Below, piece by piece: positions 11,256-23,545 of a stretch of 64,000 nucleotides of DNA. The translations under genes were made by a program, and so were the position numbers. Each line of letters opens with the position of its first letter. Position 1 is the stretch's first letter. The notes beneath the pieces were generated by a model. That model saw nothing but the letters and a program-made list of their open reading frames with translations. It searched no databases and had not been told where the DNA came from. This DNA comes from Orthonyx spaldingii (lineage: Eukaryota > Chordata > Aves > Passeriformes > Orthonychidae). The stretch is taken from positions 124,143-188,142 of the forward strand of contig VZTJ01001762.1 in assembly GCA_013397795.1 (NCBI GenBank), read 5' to 3'.

Positions 11256-14200
11256 TTGTCTCCTGCTTTTGGGCTACTTAAACATCATCAGACATACACT
11301 TAAGTGATCGGGCCTGAAGATACGCTGATGTAATTGAGAATATTATTGAAGGTGACAGAACCCCAAAAGACCTGGGAGAAAAAGAATATTCACACCTTTA
11401 TTTATTAATTTTTTAATTTATTTTAAACTTGTAGTAAACCAAATCTACCATAAGTCATATGCCCATTCCTCAACATTCAAAACTTCTTTCTTACTTCAGA
11501 CCAGAGACCAAGTCATTGAGCCAGTGACCCAGGTTGCACTGCTGGCCAGGTTGTACTGCTGGCTGTGGCTCACACTTAGGGGAAATTGTAATGATAAATA
11601 TTCCCAGCTCCATCTTCATTGCATGCTTCAGTACTACTTAAGAAGCCCCAGGGTAACAAATCTTTTTACTGTTCTCACATGGCATATTTGTATGAGAATA
11701 TGTATGACTCAACCCAAAGAAACATGGCTAATTATTACTGGCAGAGAGAACATAAGAGGGCAGGAAAATATGCTGGGCCATCCAGTGTGCATTCCAGACT
11801 GCAGGCATAGAGAGCAATAAGAATTTAACCGTGGTAACTGTGCAGAGTTCCATGATGAATGGTGCAGACTGCCAAGTCATTCTCCACTCTATGTGCTAAT
11901 GGCTGAGCCCACCTTCCATGGCTTCATTCAGTAGATTTGAAACACTCTTATCCACTGCACTGATGTGACACTATCAGTGAGACACCAAAGACATTAATCT
12001 GAAGTTATCTGGAAAGTCCAGATGAAAGGAGGGAATGAGGCAGAGAAAACTCTCAAGCATGAGAACTCTCAAGACACAAGAGAGTTCCTGTTCTTGGCCC
12101 AAGGTCAGCTGAACAGAAGTGGGTTTAAAAACTTCATTTTCTGTGGTCAAAAGATTTAAATGCTGTGAAACAGCAGCTCCAAAGACACAATCAAGAGTAC
12201 TGCATCCCAAAATGCCATGTAAACTACAGGATAGAAAAAAGGTAGAAAATTATTTCAGATCTTCCTCTTTGCAGATGCATGCTGTAATCACAAGACTACA
12301 TACGAGATATCACTTCTTTTTTTATATCTTTAAGTAGTCTCCAGAAAGGAAGGCTTGATGGATGTATGTCTATTTAAGAGAAGTCTTCAGATTCACAGCC
12401 TTGAAGCCTTTCCTGGAATTAAATACCTAAATACCTACTACAGTAAAAACCTCCTGACCGTTAGAAAGTGTAAAATGATGACGCTTGCAATTCTTCAGGA
12501 CTGCTGGTGGACTATTTGCTTGACATATTAAGTGTGACTTCTCATTTTCACATTTTATCTGGGTTTTCAAATTAGTGATGACAGCATTTCCTGGCTCCAT
12601 CTAAGTAAAGCTCCATCTAAAACTACCTTAGTAGTTTTTTGTTCCCTTTCCTCAGGCTGCTGTAGGTTGTTGCAGCATGCCCCACCAGGTTAATTGTATG
12701 TTCTAGTTCATTGGTTTTTCTTTAATCTTGACCTGTGTTGTGACAAAGTTTTTCTCAACATGGGAACCAAAACAGACTTTTAACAAGGTTGTTGTAGAGA
12801 ACTAATTGCATTATGTATGAAAAAGTGTCATGTTGGCCACGAACATTCAAAGTGCTTTCTGTTATACTTGGAGTGTGGCTTTCAGAGAATACCCCTCCTA
12901 GTATTCCAGGGTTGACCTCCATTTATGAAAACCAACATCATTCTCATGTGTCATACAGTGATTTATTGAGATACTGTGCTGGTCACGCTTTTATTGCAGT
13001 GATTCTACATGCTGCACATACACATTTTAGGAATCAAAGGCAGAATACAATAATAGGTTAAAAAATGTTCATATGATCTTATAGAAATTTTATAGATGGA
13101 GGAAATGTTTGGGGCAGGAAATCTTCTGCAAGTCATAAAATAAGGAAGAGGCCTTCCCAAAATAAGCAGTAGTAAATTATTCTAAGTTGAGGGCAGCTTG
13201 TACATAATTGAGACCTTGCATTCTAACTTCAACAGCCCCAGAAGAAAACAATCACATATCGCCTCAAAGCCTGAATTCAGTAGCAGGAAAATCTAAATAT
13301 GCAAACTCAAGACTGCTTTGTTCAGTGCTGTTGCTGCAGGGCTCTTGTCTATAATCTAGCATTTACAATGTTTGCCTAGTACTATGAACAATTCCCTATG
13401 CAGCACTCTGCAGCTCAGCCCGATGCAAACAAACTCAAGTCTCTATGCCAGATTTTCTCTTCAGATACACATACAATAATCCCTCTGATGCACGTAGGAC
13501 AATTCCTTTCAAAGGAAAAATTAAGAATTTTTCCACAGGCTTGGATACCAGTCTCTGTCAGCATTAACAAGGGTAAGGTAGAGAAAGAAACAGAGAAAGC
13601 ATGCCACTAACCCTCTATTAAAAAATTGCAAAATAAAAGAAATAAAAGAAAATAAACAAAATAGAATACATTTGAGAAAGCTAATACTGTGAGGATGAAA
13701 GTTACAGTGTTTAATTTAAAATGTGTCAACACAGCTATTTCACACCTCGAAGCTTCATAAGAGAATCACATTCAGCAAGATTTGTAGCTCTCCTTGGAAG
13801 GCTCTGAATCTGTACCTCAAGGTACAATTTGATCAATGGCCTAAAAATGTAGGGTTTTTATTTCCACCTAAATTGTAGCTGTATAATACCAACAATCTTC
13901 ATTTCACTTTTGCTTTTATAGAGTGCTGTTTCTGTGAGAAAACATGAGAGGAAATAAATTTGAAACAAAAAAAAGTGAGCAGATGAATTATTAGAAATAA
14001 TTCATCATTATTTTAAGATACCAAAGACAATACTTCTACAAAATGTACTTTTTAATTAAAAAAAAAAAAAGAAGAAAACAAGGTTAACTTTTAAGACAGA
14101 ATAATCAGCATCCATGAACGGTGATTGACCCAAGTAGTTTTTTATACAGCAGTCTTAAGAATAATTGAAATAAAAAATTAAAAGGATATTTTCACATGAA

Positions 14201-17200
14201 GTTTTATATTATATTTTCTAAACAAAAGTGAAAATTTTGGCAAAAAGAATTCTAGCAATAACTTACAGAAGGTAATTAGATATTTGCCTATGGTTTGATC
14301 ACTCAAAAGCATGCTACACTTTCGATTAGCAACTAACAGAAATGTTTACTGAAATAAATCTTAATCATAAATGGTTACAGAATACTTTCAAAATCATCTT
14401 TGATGCATCTTTATGGCAGGCACACTTGCATACTGAGTGCTAAGTATAACACATTCCTGAGGCATCTTTACTTCACTGATATTTTAATATCAATTTAAAT
14501 GTCCCTTTTATTCCAGACTCACTACTGAATTTCAGAAATACACACCCAAGTATCCATATTCTTTTTTTTCTGTATCTGAAGAGTACAAGAAGATTCACTT
14601 TTATCACTTGGTTAAGAAATTCATAAAATTGTTTTTCTTTGAAAAATCTGACTTTAATTTAAGGGAAAAAATACTAATCATTTTTATGTACAAGACAGTA
14701 GTGTACTGTGTAGGAAAGAAGGGAAAAAAATCAAATCAGAGGTAGAAGTTAACACCACTTAGTAGAACACATGCAAAGCAATGCTTGTCAAGGGTTACAG
14801 GTACAAAATGAGATGTGACTAGACTAACATATGTGTATTTTCTCATCTGCAATGTACTTTCTATAAAGCTCACATTTTTGCAAACAAAATTCAATAAATA
14901 AAAGCAGCCATACTTTTAATCTTTCCCTCCAATACTGAAATTCAGCTTCATGCTGAGAAGTGGGCATGTATAACCAAAAGGTTTGAAAGGTTGGACAAAT
15001 GAACTTCTCAGCAATGAACAGATGTTTCTGCTCATGCAGAAAATGAATTTACCACTAGCTGCTAATCCTTGTCTCCTCCAGCTGCTCCATTGTATTCAGT
15101 AGTAAAACTTGCCCTGATAAAATCTTATGCTCTTCCTTTATAATATCCCTCAAGAACAGCAAGAAAACAAAGAAAAAGAACATTCAATTAAAAAAAAAAT
15201 TTAAAAGATCAAAAGGATTTTATTGCCTTTTGACATGTGCTTCAGTAATTCTTGGCTAGATATTATTTTCTTGGTAGAACACTTCAGGATAAAGTTGAGT
15301 AAACCTTTGTTTAGCTCCTTGCATGTACTGTTTTTAAAACAATGTGTTTCTCCAAAGGACATAAAACTGCTATCTTAGGACTAGAGTTCCCATAAGAATA
15401 TGAAATAGTTGAAAAAATCTTTCAAAAATAGCCTTTACAGGGCACCAAAAAGTTCAGGACAAACAGTATTCATCTCTCATTCTAGTGTCTACAGAAAGTA
15501 TTAGTCTTGTCAGTGGACATCTATAAACCATGCAAAAATTCTGGTCTCCTGCTAGGGTACATGCACACAGAAGACTGTCAGCTGTCAGCAGTACAATTCC
15601 ACAGTCATTCTGTGCCATACACTTGCAGCAGGTGTGCAGTGGAAATAACCTTGAGAAAGTAATGAAAATAAATTGAAAAACAGTGATGGATATAACAAAG
15701 GAATTGCTAGATGGCAGTTCAAAGCCTAAAGAGGAGGGAAGTTTCTGTCATTATAGTTGATTCTGAAAGAAATTTTTTAGTCTCCCAGAAACATTCACTT
15801 TTTCCTCATTTCCTCAGTCAGCCTAATAAAAGACACTGAGATATCTCCTCTATTATGTTTCACAGATACCTCTTTTGTAATTCGCTCTCAGAAGAGGTAG
15901 TACTTTATAACATGATAAAGAGACAAGCAAAATCTCTAATCATTATTAGGACAGGAAGTAAATTTATTCAACTACTAAAATAAAAAGTTATACTCACAAT
16001 GAAAAAATTCATAACAATATCAAACTCTGTGAAAATCAATGAAGACTTGCCTATTAGTTGTCAAGATTGGTCTGGTATAGTTATATATTCAAGTTAGGAC
16101 ATTGATCCTTCTTTATGTGCTAAGATGATCCCTCAAACATGTTAGACATAGAAATTGTCCTCTAAAGAACATATATTATTGCAAGAGAAAAGGGAAATGA
16201 AAGTCTATGTCTTCCACTTCATTAAAAAAATCCAGAACAAAACCATGAAATACAAGCAAACAAGCAAACAAACAAACAAAAGAGTTTCATATAGTTTCAA
16301 CCAATTTCAAAAACATCTTAGTATACCCATAGCTGAATTATTTCATCTGGATCCCGTCATGAATAAACTTTTGTTGGAATTATTGAAAAAAAGGGTCCTA
16401 AGATGTTCCAAATTAAAAGGTTATTGCCACCAATAAATTATTCAGACACAGTTTAAAATTCATGCTGTTTCCAAAGCATTTACTTTTGGATACATGTGTT
16501 GCTATACATTTTCTCGGTTTGTGGTAGAAAAGCAGAGGTTGCGCAGTTACCATGTGCCGCTTTTTTTCCCCTTTATAAAATGAAAACTCTGCTAGTCAGA
16601 GTAGTTGCAGGAATTTAAGCTCAAGTATCAATCTACCCTCCAAAGCAGTTACATTGTTAGGAATGCACAAGAAGGTAGTCTTAAGGTACCAGACACAGTT
16701 CTGGATTTTAGTTTTCTTTGCTTTACAAATGTTTGAAAATCACATTCTGCAAAAACTATCATAAACACAACAACAAATTATACCTTTTTTTTTCCTCTGA
16801 GAAGCACATTAATAAGGAAAATTCAAAGTTTTGTAGTCTAGACCAAGCAATTATTCTCACAAACATTACCAGTTTGATGTTTCCCCTGGTAAACCATCAA
16901 ATAGCTCTTTTCTTTCAGAAAAAGTAGAAGTAAATAGGCAAACTCTGCATGAAATATGTGAATGTAAATTGATTTATGAACTAAACCAATCTAAACTGCA
17001 GATTTCATAAATATACTATACAATTCTCCTCAAGCTGTCTGATTTTTATACTGACAGACCTATCACATCCTGTACAATTATCAGTAAACATCTGTAGTTG
17101 TTCTGGTTCTATATGAGGGACTCCTCAAATACAGTGAAAAGAACAAGTGTGTCGAACCAAAATAAAGATGTCTGTGCCATAAGAGGCATGCATTACTGAG

Positions 17201-18173
17201 CAAAAATCACTTCATGCTTGCTGTTTCTGTTGATTGGATGGTCGGTTGTTTTGATGTGGTTTTCTTGCAGATTTTAATTTTTTTCTTTTTTTCTTTTGCT
17301 TTAAGGAAAATAAAACAACTTATTACCATGCAAATTGTAGAAGAATAAAACTGGTGAAGTGTATGTTTGTTGTGTAGCTGTTTCTTGCTTCCCCAGTTCC
17401 CCCCACTAATTAGCTGAAAGGCCATGGGACTACTTTATGAAAAGTAAGGTGTTTGGAGAGTTGTTGGCAGGCCTTTAAACATGGTATTAATTAACGTATG
17501 GGGTGTTTTTTATTTTCTCAGATGGACCAAAAAGAGTTATTTAGAATTCCAGAGATTTTTGCTAGCACCAGGCTAAATCGCAGAGCTACTTTGATAACAT
17601 CTTTTGTGCCATGTTCTCTGTGGTAATTATAACCTTGGGTCACATTAGGCAGACTACACTCTGTATCTTCTAAACTGAAAAACAATGAATAAAAAGAAAG
17701 TCTCATAGATTACTAAATTACAAATTTTCCAACAGTGTAATTCCAACAAATTTTTGTGGGTGGATCTGTCATGTAGGAGTTCATATTAAGAAAAAAAATC
17801 AAACAGGAATGCCACTGCAGCAGAGAGGATATTTGCTCTTCTGCTGGACGATATACTTATATATTGCAGTTATAGCTAAACATTGTCAACACTGACAACA
17901 CCATTTCCTAGTAAAATTGACTTTCCTCATTTCCAATCTTCTGTTACCTAGATTTCCTGATGCCAGGACTGACAGGTTTTAGCAGAAAGAGTAATTCACA
18001 CATATTATATCTTCAGCATGAGGGTTCAAGGCAAACTCCACGTGACATGGTAGCAGTAATAACTGAAGCATGACCCATAGGAGAGGCATGCATATCATGC
18101 TGGAGCTGTGGTGCAGTGACAGAGTTTCCTTGGAATCTGACATAGCACAAGGAAAGGATCTTTATTTTTGTGG
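11256..18173. other. Unique AT-rich DNA
   Basis: No gene or large interspersed repeat recognised over about 6.9 kb. It contains a (CAAA)n run at 16252-16281 and A-tracts near 14058 and 15190. Open frames are all under 100 codons. Confidence 0.65.
16252..16281. repeat. (CAAA)n / (CAAG) microsatellite
   Basis: About seven tetranucleotide units, beginning CAAGCAAACAAGCAAA and continuing as CAAA repeats. This is a simple-sequence repeat and may be polymorphic in length. Confidence 0.85.
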
Positions 18174-18608
18174 TGTCCTAGTTTGAGTAAGGACAGGGTT
18201 AATTTCTGCAGTATCCAGGTGGGGGCACAGATAGGACATGGAAGTTGTTCTGTACCACCTCATACCATTGCCAGGAGCAGAATGAAGGGATAATTTCTGT
18301 GGAGAAGGGCTTCCTTCCAGTCGAGTCAGTGTGGAGGAGGAAGAGGTCACCAGTTCCGAGCAGTCATGTGTGAATCATTTGCCTCCCTTGTACACTTTGT
18401 TATTGATATTGTAGCTGTTACTGTTCATTTTCTTATCTCATTGCTGTTTCCAGTAAACTCTTCTTATCTCAATATGTTATCTTTACCTTTTGTGTCTCCA
18501 ATTCTCCTCTCCAGTCCCACTGCAGAGAAGGGGGAGGGAGAGCAAGGGGGTAGCACATGGTTTCAGTGGCAACACTAATTTGGGGAATAACATTCCTAAA
18601 CCGTAACA
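18174..18608 (+). mobile_element. Solo ERVL-type LTR with target-site duplication
   Basis: A 435-bp stretch starts TGTCCTAGTTTGAG and ends AAACCGTAACA, giving the TG...CA termini of a retroviral LTR. Internal blocks match bird ERVL LTRs in order: CAGGGTTAATT near the start, TGTACACTTTGTTATTGATA, CAGTAAACTCTTCTTATCTC, and TTTGTGTCTCCAATTCTCCT before a G-rich segment. AGTAAA at 18452-18457 sits where the polyadenylation signal belongs. The flanks are TGTGG (18169-18173) and TATGG (18609-18613), a 5-bp target duplication with one mismatch. No internal gag/pol lies next to it, so it is a solo LTR left by recombination between the two LTRs. The U3 is shorter than in related copies, suggesting an internal deletion. 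Confidence 0.85.
18452..18457 (+). terminator. Variant polyadenylation signal of LTR (AGTAAA)
   Basis: AGTAAA inside the solo LTR, at the place where related LTRs carry AATAAA or ATTAAA just before the TTCTTATCTC block. One base differs from the canonical hexamer, so it may be weak or dead. Confidence 0.4.
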
Positions 18609-19299
18609 TATGGACATCTAAAAAAGAAAATAAACTTGGGAGCAAAGTTGCATTACTTAGTACAAACCATCTTTCCAAGTCAACTGCTCACACATTTTCC
18701 TGAGTATCCTAACAAATGGCCAGCTAGAGGATTGATACTAGAAATCAGTTTAGTCTGTATGTGCCTGGACAGCTGTTCTACTATGTTTTTTAATCTATTT
18801 ACACGTAGGAAAATTCTAATGATAATCAAAATTAGTCTCACTTACAAAGAATTTCCAGAGTGTGAACAGGATGAATGCACATGTGTATCTAATTCCCTTG
18901 TTGCTGCTGTTTTAATCTGCATTTTGCTATTTATGGGAATCCAGGAAGAAGTACCTTTAATTTCTGAGACTCAGAACAGACACTCTCTATTTGGCTTCCT
19001 GAAGGAAGAAATACTGTCAGAACACAAACCAGTAAGCATTACTACTTGGGAAAAAAAAAAAAAAAATCACATCTGTTCTATTAAGTACTGTCCATTTTAA
19101 TTGATCTTATATAAAATAAAAATCCATTCCAGCAATACTACTTGATTGTTCTAAGGGTCCATGTTGTATATTTGTAGCAAGTAAAAAACCCATCAAGTGA
19201 AAAACAAGACACCTTTTCTTTGAGTAGATGTTTCTGCTAAAGGATTGCTGATTTTCAGAGTGAAAAAGCCACCCTGAACATTCATGTAATATAACATAT
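18609..19299. other. Unique spacer between LTR and antisense CR1
   Basis: It holds the longest open frame of the window (154 codons on the plus strand, 18636-19100), but the frame starts with TTG rather than ATG, has no recognised domain, and reads through an A-tract of 16 (19051-19066) giving a Lys run. I treat it as a chance frame. Confidence 0.5.
19051..19066. repeat. Poly-A tract (16 A)
   Basis: An uninterrupted run of 16 A. No transcript-like sequence or flanking duplication was recognised, so it is not called a retropseudogene tail. Confidence 0.8.
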
Positions 19300-20406
19300 T
19301 CATAGAAAGGTTTAGGTAGGAAGGCACGCTGAAAGATCATCTAGTTCCAGCCCTCCTATAGGCAGGGACTTCATTCAGAGATTAGGTTGCTCAAAGCCCC
19401 ATCCAGCCTGATGTTAAAAACTTCCAGGAATGGGGCAACTACAACTTCTCTGGGCAACTTGTACGAGTGTCTCATTATCTTTATCATAAAAAATTTCTTC
19501 CTGATATCTACAGGCCCTGGAAATTAAAAGAAAAAAAAAGGTTTCTCTCCATCTTTCTTTTAAATCTCCTTTAAATATTGAAAGGCCATAATAATATGTT
19601 CCTAGAGCGTTCTCTTCTCCAGGCTGAATGTTTCCAGCTCTCTCAGATGTTCTTTCAAGCAACATGTTTAACAGGTTCATGTCTTTCTCACTCTGGGCAA
19701 CCCTGAGCTGAATACAGCATTCCAGGTGTGGTCTCACCACAGCAAAGTAGAGGGGCAGAATCACCTCCCTTGACCTGCTGGCTACACTGCTTTTCATACA
19801 GCCCAGGATAGGACGGGAGTGAAAGTACATATTGCTGGCTTAGGTCCAGGTTTTTGTGCACCGGTATCTCCAAGTCCTTCTCTGCAGGGCTGCTCTCCAT
19901 GCCCTAATTCCTCAGCCTGTACTGGTACTGGGAATTTTCCCATCCGAGCTGCAGCTTTGGGTTTGTTGAAATTCATGAGATTATGAGATTAATATGGGTT
20001 TACACCTTAAACTTCTCAACTTAAACTTGTTAAACTCTGGATGTCATCCTTTCTTTCCAGTGAATCAACTGCACCACTCACTTGATGTCATCTGCAAACT
20101 TACTAAGGGGGCACTCAATCCCATCATCCATATCTGTGAGGGAGATATTGAGTAGTGTCGGTCCCAGTATGGATCTCTGACGCACATGACTTTTAAATGG
20201 TTTTCACTTGGACATTGAGACATTGACTCTAACTCCTTGGATGTGATCATCCAGCCAATTCCTTATCCATCTAATAGCCCATCTGTCAAACTCCTCTCTC
20301 CAATTTAGTAGCCAAAATGCTGTGTGGGACTATATAACAAGCTTTACACAAACCTAGGTAGATTACATGGTGGTTTTTGCCATGTCTACTGATGCAGTCA
20401 GTACAT
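19300..20406 (-). mobile_element. CR1 LINE fragment, ~1.1 kb, antisense
   Basis: The element reads on the minus strand, so its 3' end is on the left, starting CATAGAAAGGTTTAGGTAGG. This is the complement of the CR1 tail in which CCAACCTAAACC precedes TTCTATG. Going right come the 3' UTR (TCATCTAGTTCCAGCC, CAAAGCCCCATCCAGCC, AACTTCTCTGGGCAACTTGT), the C-terminal coding part (CAGGCTGAA, GAGGGGCAGAATCACCTCCC near 19750) and the end of the reverse transcriptase region up to about 20406. The minus-strand frame 19414-19830 contains SRSREVILPLY and VVRPHLECCIQ, CR1 ORF2 signatures. Many stops and shifts show it is dead. The match weakens between about 19980 and 20040. It is 5'-truncated, and its 3'-UTR type is the same as in the copy ending near 36716. 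Confidence 0.92.
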
Positions 20407-23293
20407 CAAAGATGCTACTTTATTTTATTTAGCAATGAAATAAAAATTTGGATGATATTCCAGTTCCTACCACACATATCACTGGGGTTCTATTAAAGGC
20501 GTATTAATGTCAAAGATAGGGAGAAAACAAGGATCAGCTGAAAGTGCTTCTGAAAACAAAAAGAAGTTTGCAAGAGTATGAACATACAAGACTGGAAAAA
20601 ACATTTATTTTTAGTACATATCAGACTTGTCTTTTAGAATTATCTTAGAAGTATCCTGACACCAGACTTAGGATAATTCTGAATATGACTGCAAATTGCT
20701 GGAAAATGACAGCAGACATGCCTAACAGCAGTTGCTATAGCTTTGTATCCATCTCACCTGCCTACCTTCACATCTTGAATTTCTCACTAATCTCCTTGCT
20801 GGGTTTAGGCATAAACATTTAGATGTTCCTTTTTCTATTAATCCAATCTTTCTTACTGATGCTGATCATGAGCTGCTTATCATGGAACAATATGATTATG
20901 ATACCTGCAATATGTTAGTCAGTCACAGCAATGTGCAACTCATTTCACAGTTTTTGCATAATGCAATCTCTCTGCTTAATATGCCGTAAATCCTAGTTTT
21001 AATTAGAAAATCAAAATCTTCATTTTAAAATTTTTGGTTGACTTCATATCTATGGGAAAAAAAAATTATTTGCATGATATTTATCTCATCCAGAAATCAG
21101 AGAAGCAACTCATTGCACATGTAAACAAGCAAGCTTAAAGGAAATCGCTGCATTAATGAAGTGCTATGGCTGAGATTCTTCATGCTTACAAATCTTGACA
21201 ACCTAAGACTTCTGTTTTCTTTCAAGGACAGAATCCTGTGTACTTGTGTTGTTCTAGAAGACCATATCACATTAAAGCATTTCATATAAAACATATCTAT
21301 ACCTGCGCAGGACTTAAGACATGGGATGACTTCATTAATGCAGCCAGCTATATTTTGGTCTAACACTAGATTCATTAGCAGCACAGGTTTGATCATCATG
21401 AGAGTTTATTTCTCAATAAAATATTGTCAAGTAATTGAACTTTTAAAAATGTTTATTGATGTGACCCACCCTGACTTGCACACTCTGTTTTTATCATGGT
21501 TGCAATTCTAAGCAGTGTTAAATCTACTTGCAATGTGTGTTGGAAGAGATTATCTTCTCCTAAATAGCATTGAAGGCTTTTATTAGTATTGGAGAAGTGA
21601 AGAAATATATTTACCTGCTAGAATACAAGTCAGTTTTGAATAGCTGTTCTATTTCTTTAGTGCTTCTCATTACAAATTACAATACTCCCAGCCTCAAAGT
21701 GAAAATTTTGCAGGTAGATTAAGAAACTGACAGCAGTACAGGTAGATTAAGAAACTGACAGCAGAATTAGTCCAAATAGGTGCTCCACAAGTAAGCAAAT
21801 CTTCTAGAAGCTCAAGTGTACCTTGATGTCCAGCCCTGAAACAGCATCTGTAACATATATCCTGGTTTGGTGGCTTTGCATGTCTGATTTCCCTGTGATT
21901 TAGTTCACAGCAGATGAGATTGGAACCATACAGTTTCAACATGCTAATCTTGGCAAAGAAACAGATCAAAAAGTTCCCATCTTTCTTGACCTCATCCCTG
22001 TTTCTTCCCATATGTTGCTTTCTGTGCTTTTTTTCAGAAGGTTATCTTTTCTCTTAGATCAGCCTAGTGATTCAGATTTTACTGAAGACAGAAAAAACCT
22101 GCCAGCACAGCCAAGGAGGTTGTGAAATCTTACAGAGGCGTAAGAAGAAGAGAAACCATTTCATAAATTACTTCATAAAATACCTTTGCTGTTAAATCCA
22201 GAAAATCCTGGAGTACAGTCCAAGTACAGACCACAGCAGAAGCAACACAGCAGCTAAGACAAACAGACCTATCCAGGTCATCAATCAAGTCTTTTATAGT
22301 TCTGCTAAGATATATTACATATGGCTACAAAAAATAAGGAAGCACGACATTCTGGCATCCCAGGAGCTGAGTGAACAGATCAGGGACATTATAGCTTTCA
22401 TTTACTTGTGGTTGAAAGCTTTTCAAAACTACAGCCAAACAATCAAATACAGGTTAAAAAAAAAAAAGCAAATCCTAGTACAACTGAAGCCAAACACAAG
22501 TTTTTATGGAACACAGCAGGAGCACCACAGGTATTTAAATCTTTTGCAATTTAGATGATACTATTACTCTTCACAGCCCGATAGCATAAAGCTCTTCTCT
22601 TCCTACCATTAGAACAGCTTTTCATGGACTGCTGAGTCCAATGTGTGTAAGAGTATAGTGAAGGGCTTTAAGAAAAAAATTGGCTTGTTTTCCAAGCACA
22701 AAAAGAGCTGCCTTGTCTCCTTCCACCCAGTGCTGCTCGCAGAGAATGGTACAGACCCTGCTGGGATGTTCTCAATTCCAAAATAATAAAGTGAAAAAGC
22801 TAAATCCCCCAAACTGCTACCACTTTTTATTTTGTATTTTTAGATAATGATAATTTTGCCTTGGTACACATTAAATCTTAATGGGAAGATAGAGTTGTCT
22901 ACAAATTAATCAGCAATGACAGATGCCACAGTCTAATTATAACACTGAAATGTGCAAAGAACGGTAATGAAAACTGATTACTATCCACATAATTTCTACG
23001 ATTTTAATTATAATAAATACTTTAAATGACTAATTATATAAGTAAGTCACATTTGCCTACTCCATTCCTCATTATCAAATTTCTACAGCAGTGGAGTTGC
23101 TATGCTATGTATTTTTGTTCCATTAGTTTACTTATTCCATTATGACCTCTTTCAAATGTCTTTTTCTGAATCAGAAAATTTAATTTGCATATTATTTCTG
23201 TGGGAGGATGCATAAAGAAGTAACACACAATATTTAATTAGTATTTAAGTCACAAGTAATACAGAAGAAGGAATGTATCTTTGACATAACTTT
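20407..23293. other. Unique AT-rich DNA with one exact tandem duplication
   Basis: No gene recognised; the longest frames are about 105 codons. A 26-bp sequence is exactly repeated at 21711-21764 (listed separately). Confidence 0.65.
21711..21764. repeat. Exact 26-bp tandem duplication, period 28
   Basis: CAGGTAGATTAAGAAACTGA followed by CAGCAG occurs at 21711-21736 and again, without change, at 21739-21764. The two-base joint is TA after the first copy. Perfect identity in otherwise unique DNA points to a recent duplication, or to an assembly artefact. Confidence 0.92.
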
Positions 23294-23545
23294 GACAGAA
23301 GAAGAGGAAATGTCTTCAAGTTGCAGATTTAAAGAAGGTAGTAGGACAAATTTCTTCACTGAAAGGGTGGTCAGGCACTGACATAGGCTGCCTAGATAAG
23401 TGGTTATGGCCTCTGGAACGGTTCAAAAAATGTGAAGGTGTGGCACTTGGGGGCATGGTGCAGTTGTGAACACAGCAGTGTTAGGTCAACAGTTGGGCTT
23501 GATGATCTTAGACTCGTCCAACCACGTTCTGTGATTCTATCTCAT
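23294..23545 (+). mobile_element. CR1 LINE 3' end
   Basis: A short 5'-truncated CR1. It begins in the C-terminal coding region (AAATTTCTTCACTGAAAGGG at 23347-23366, encoding the usual FFTERV stretch, then GTGGTCAGGCACTGACATAG) and continues through the tail GGGCTTGATGATCTTAGACT to TTCTGTGATTCTATCTC near 23540. Stops and indels are present. It has the same 3'-UTR type as the copies at 11.2 and 37.8 kb. Confidence 0.88.

Noticed and set aside
18636..19100. The longest open frame in the window (154 codons, plus strand)
   Set aside because: It begins with TTG, has no recognised domain, reads through a poly-A tract, and its length is only marginally unusual for AT-rich DNA of this size.
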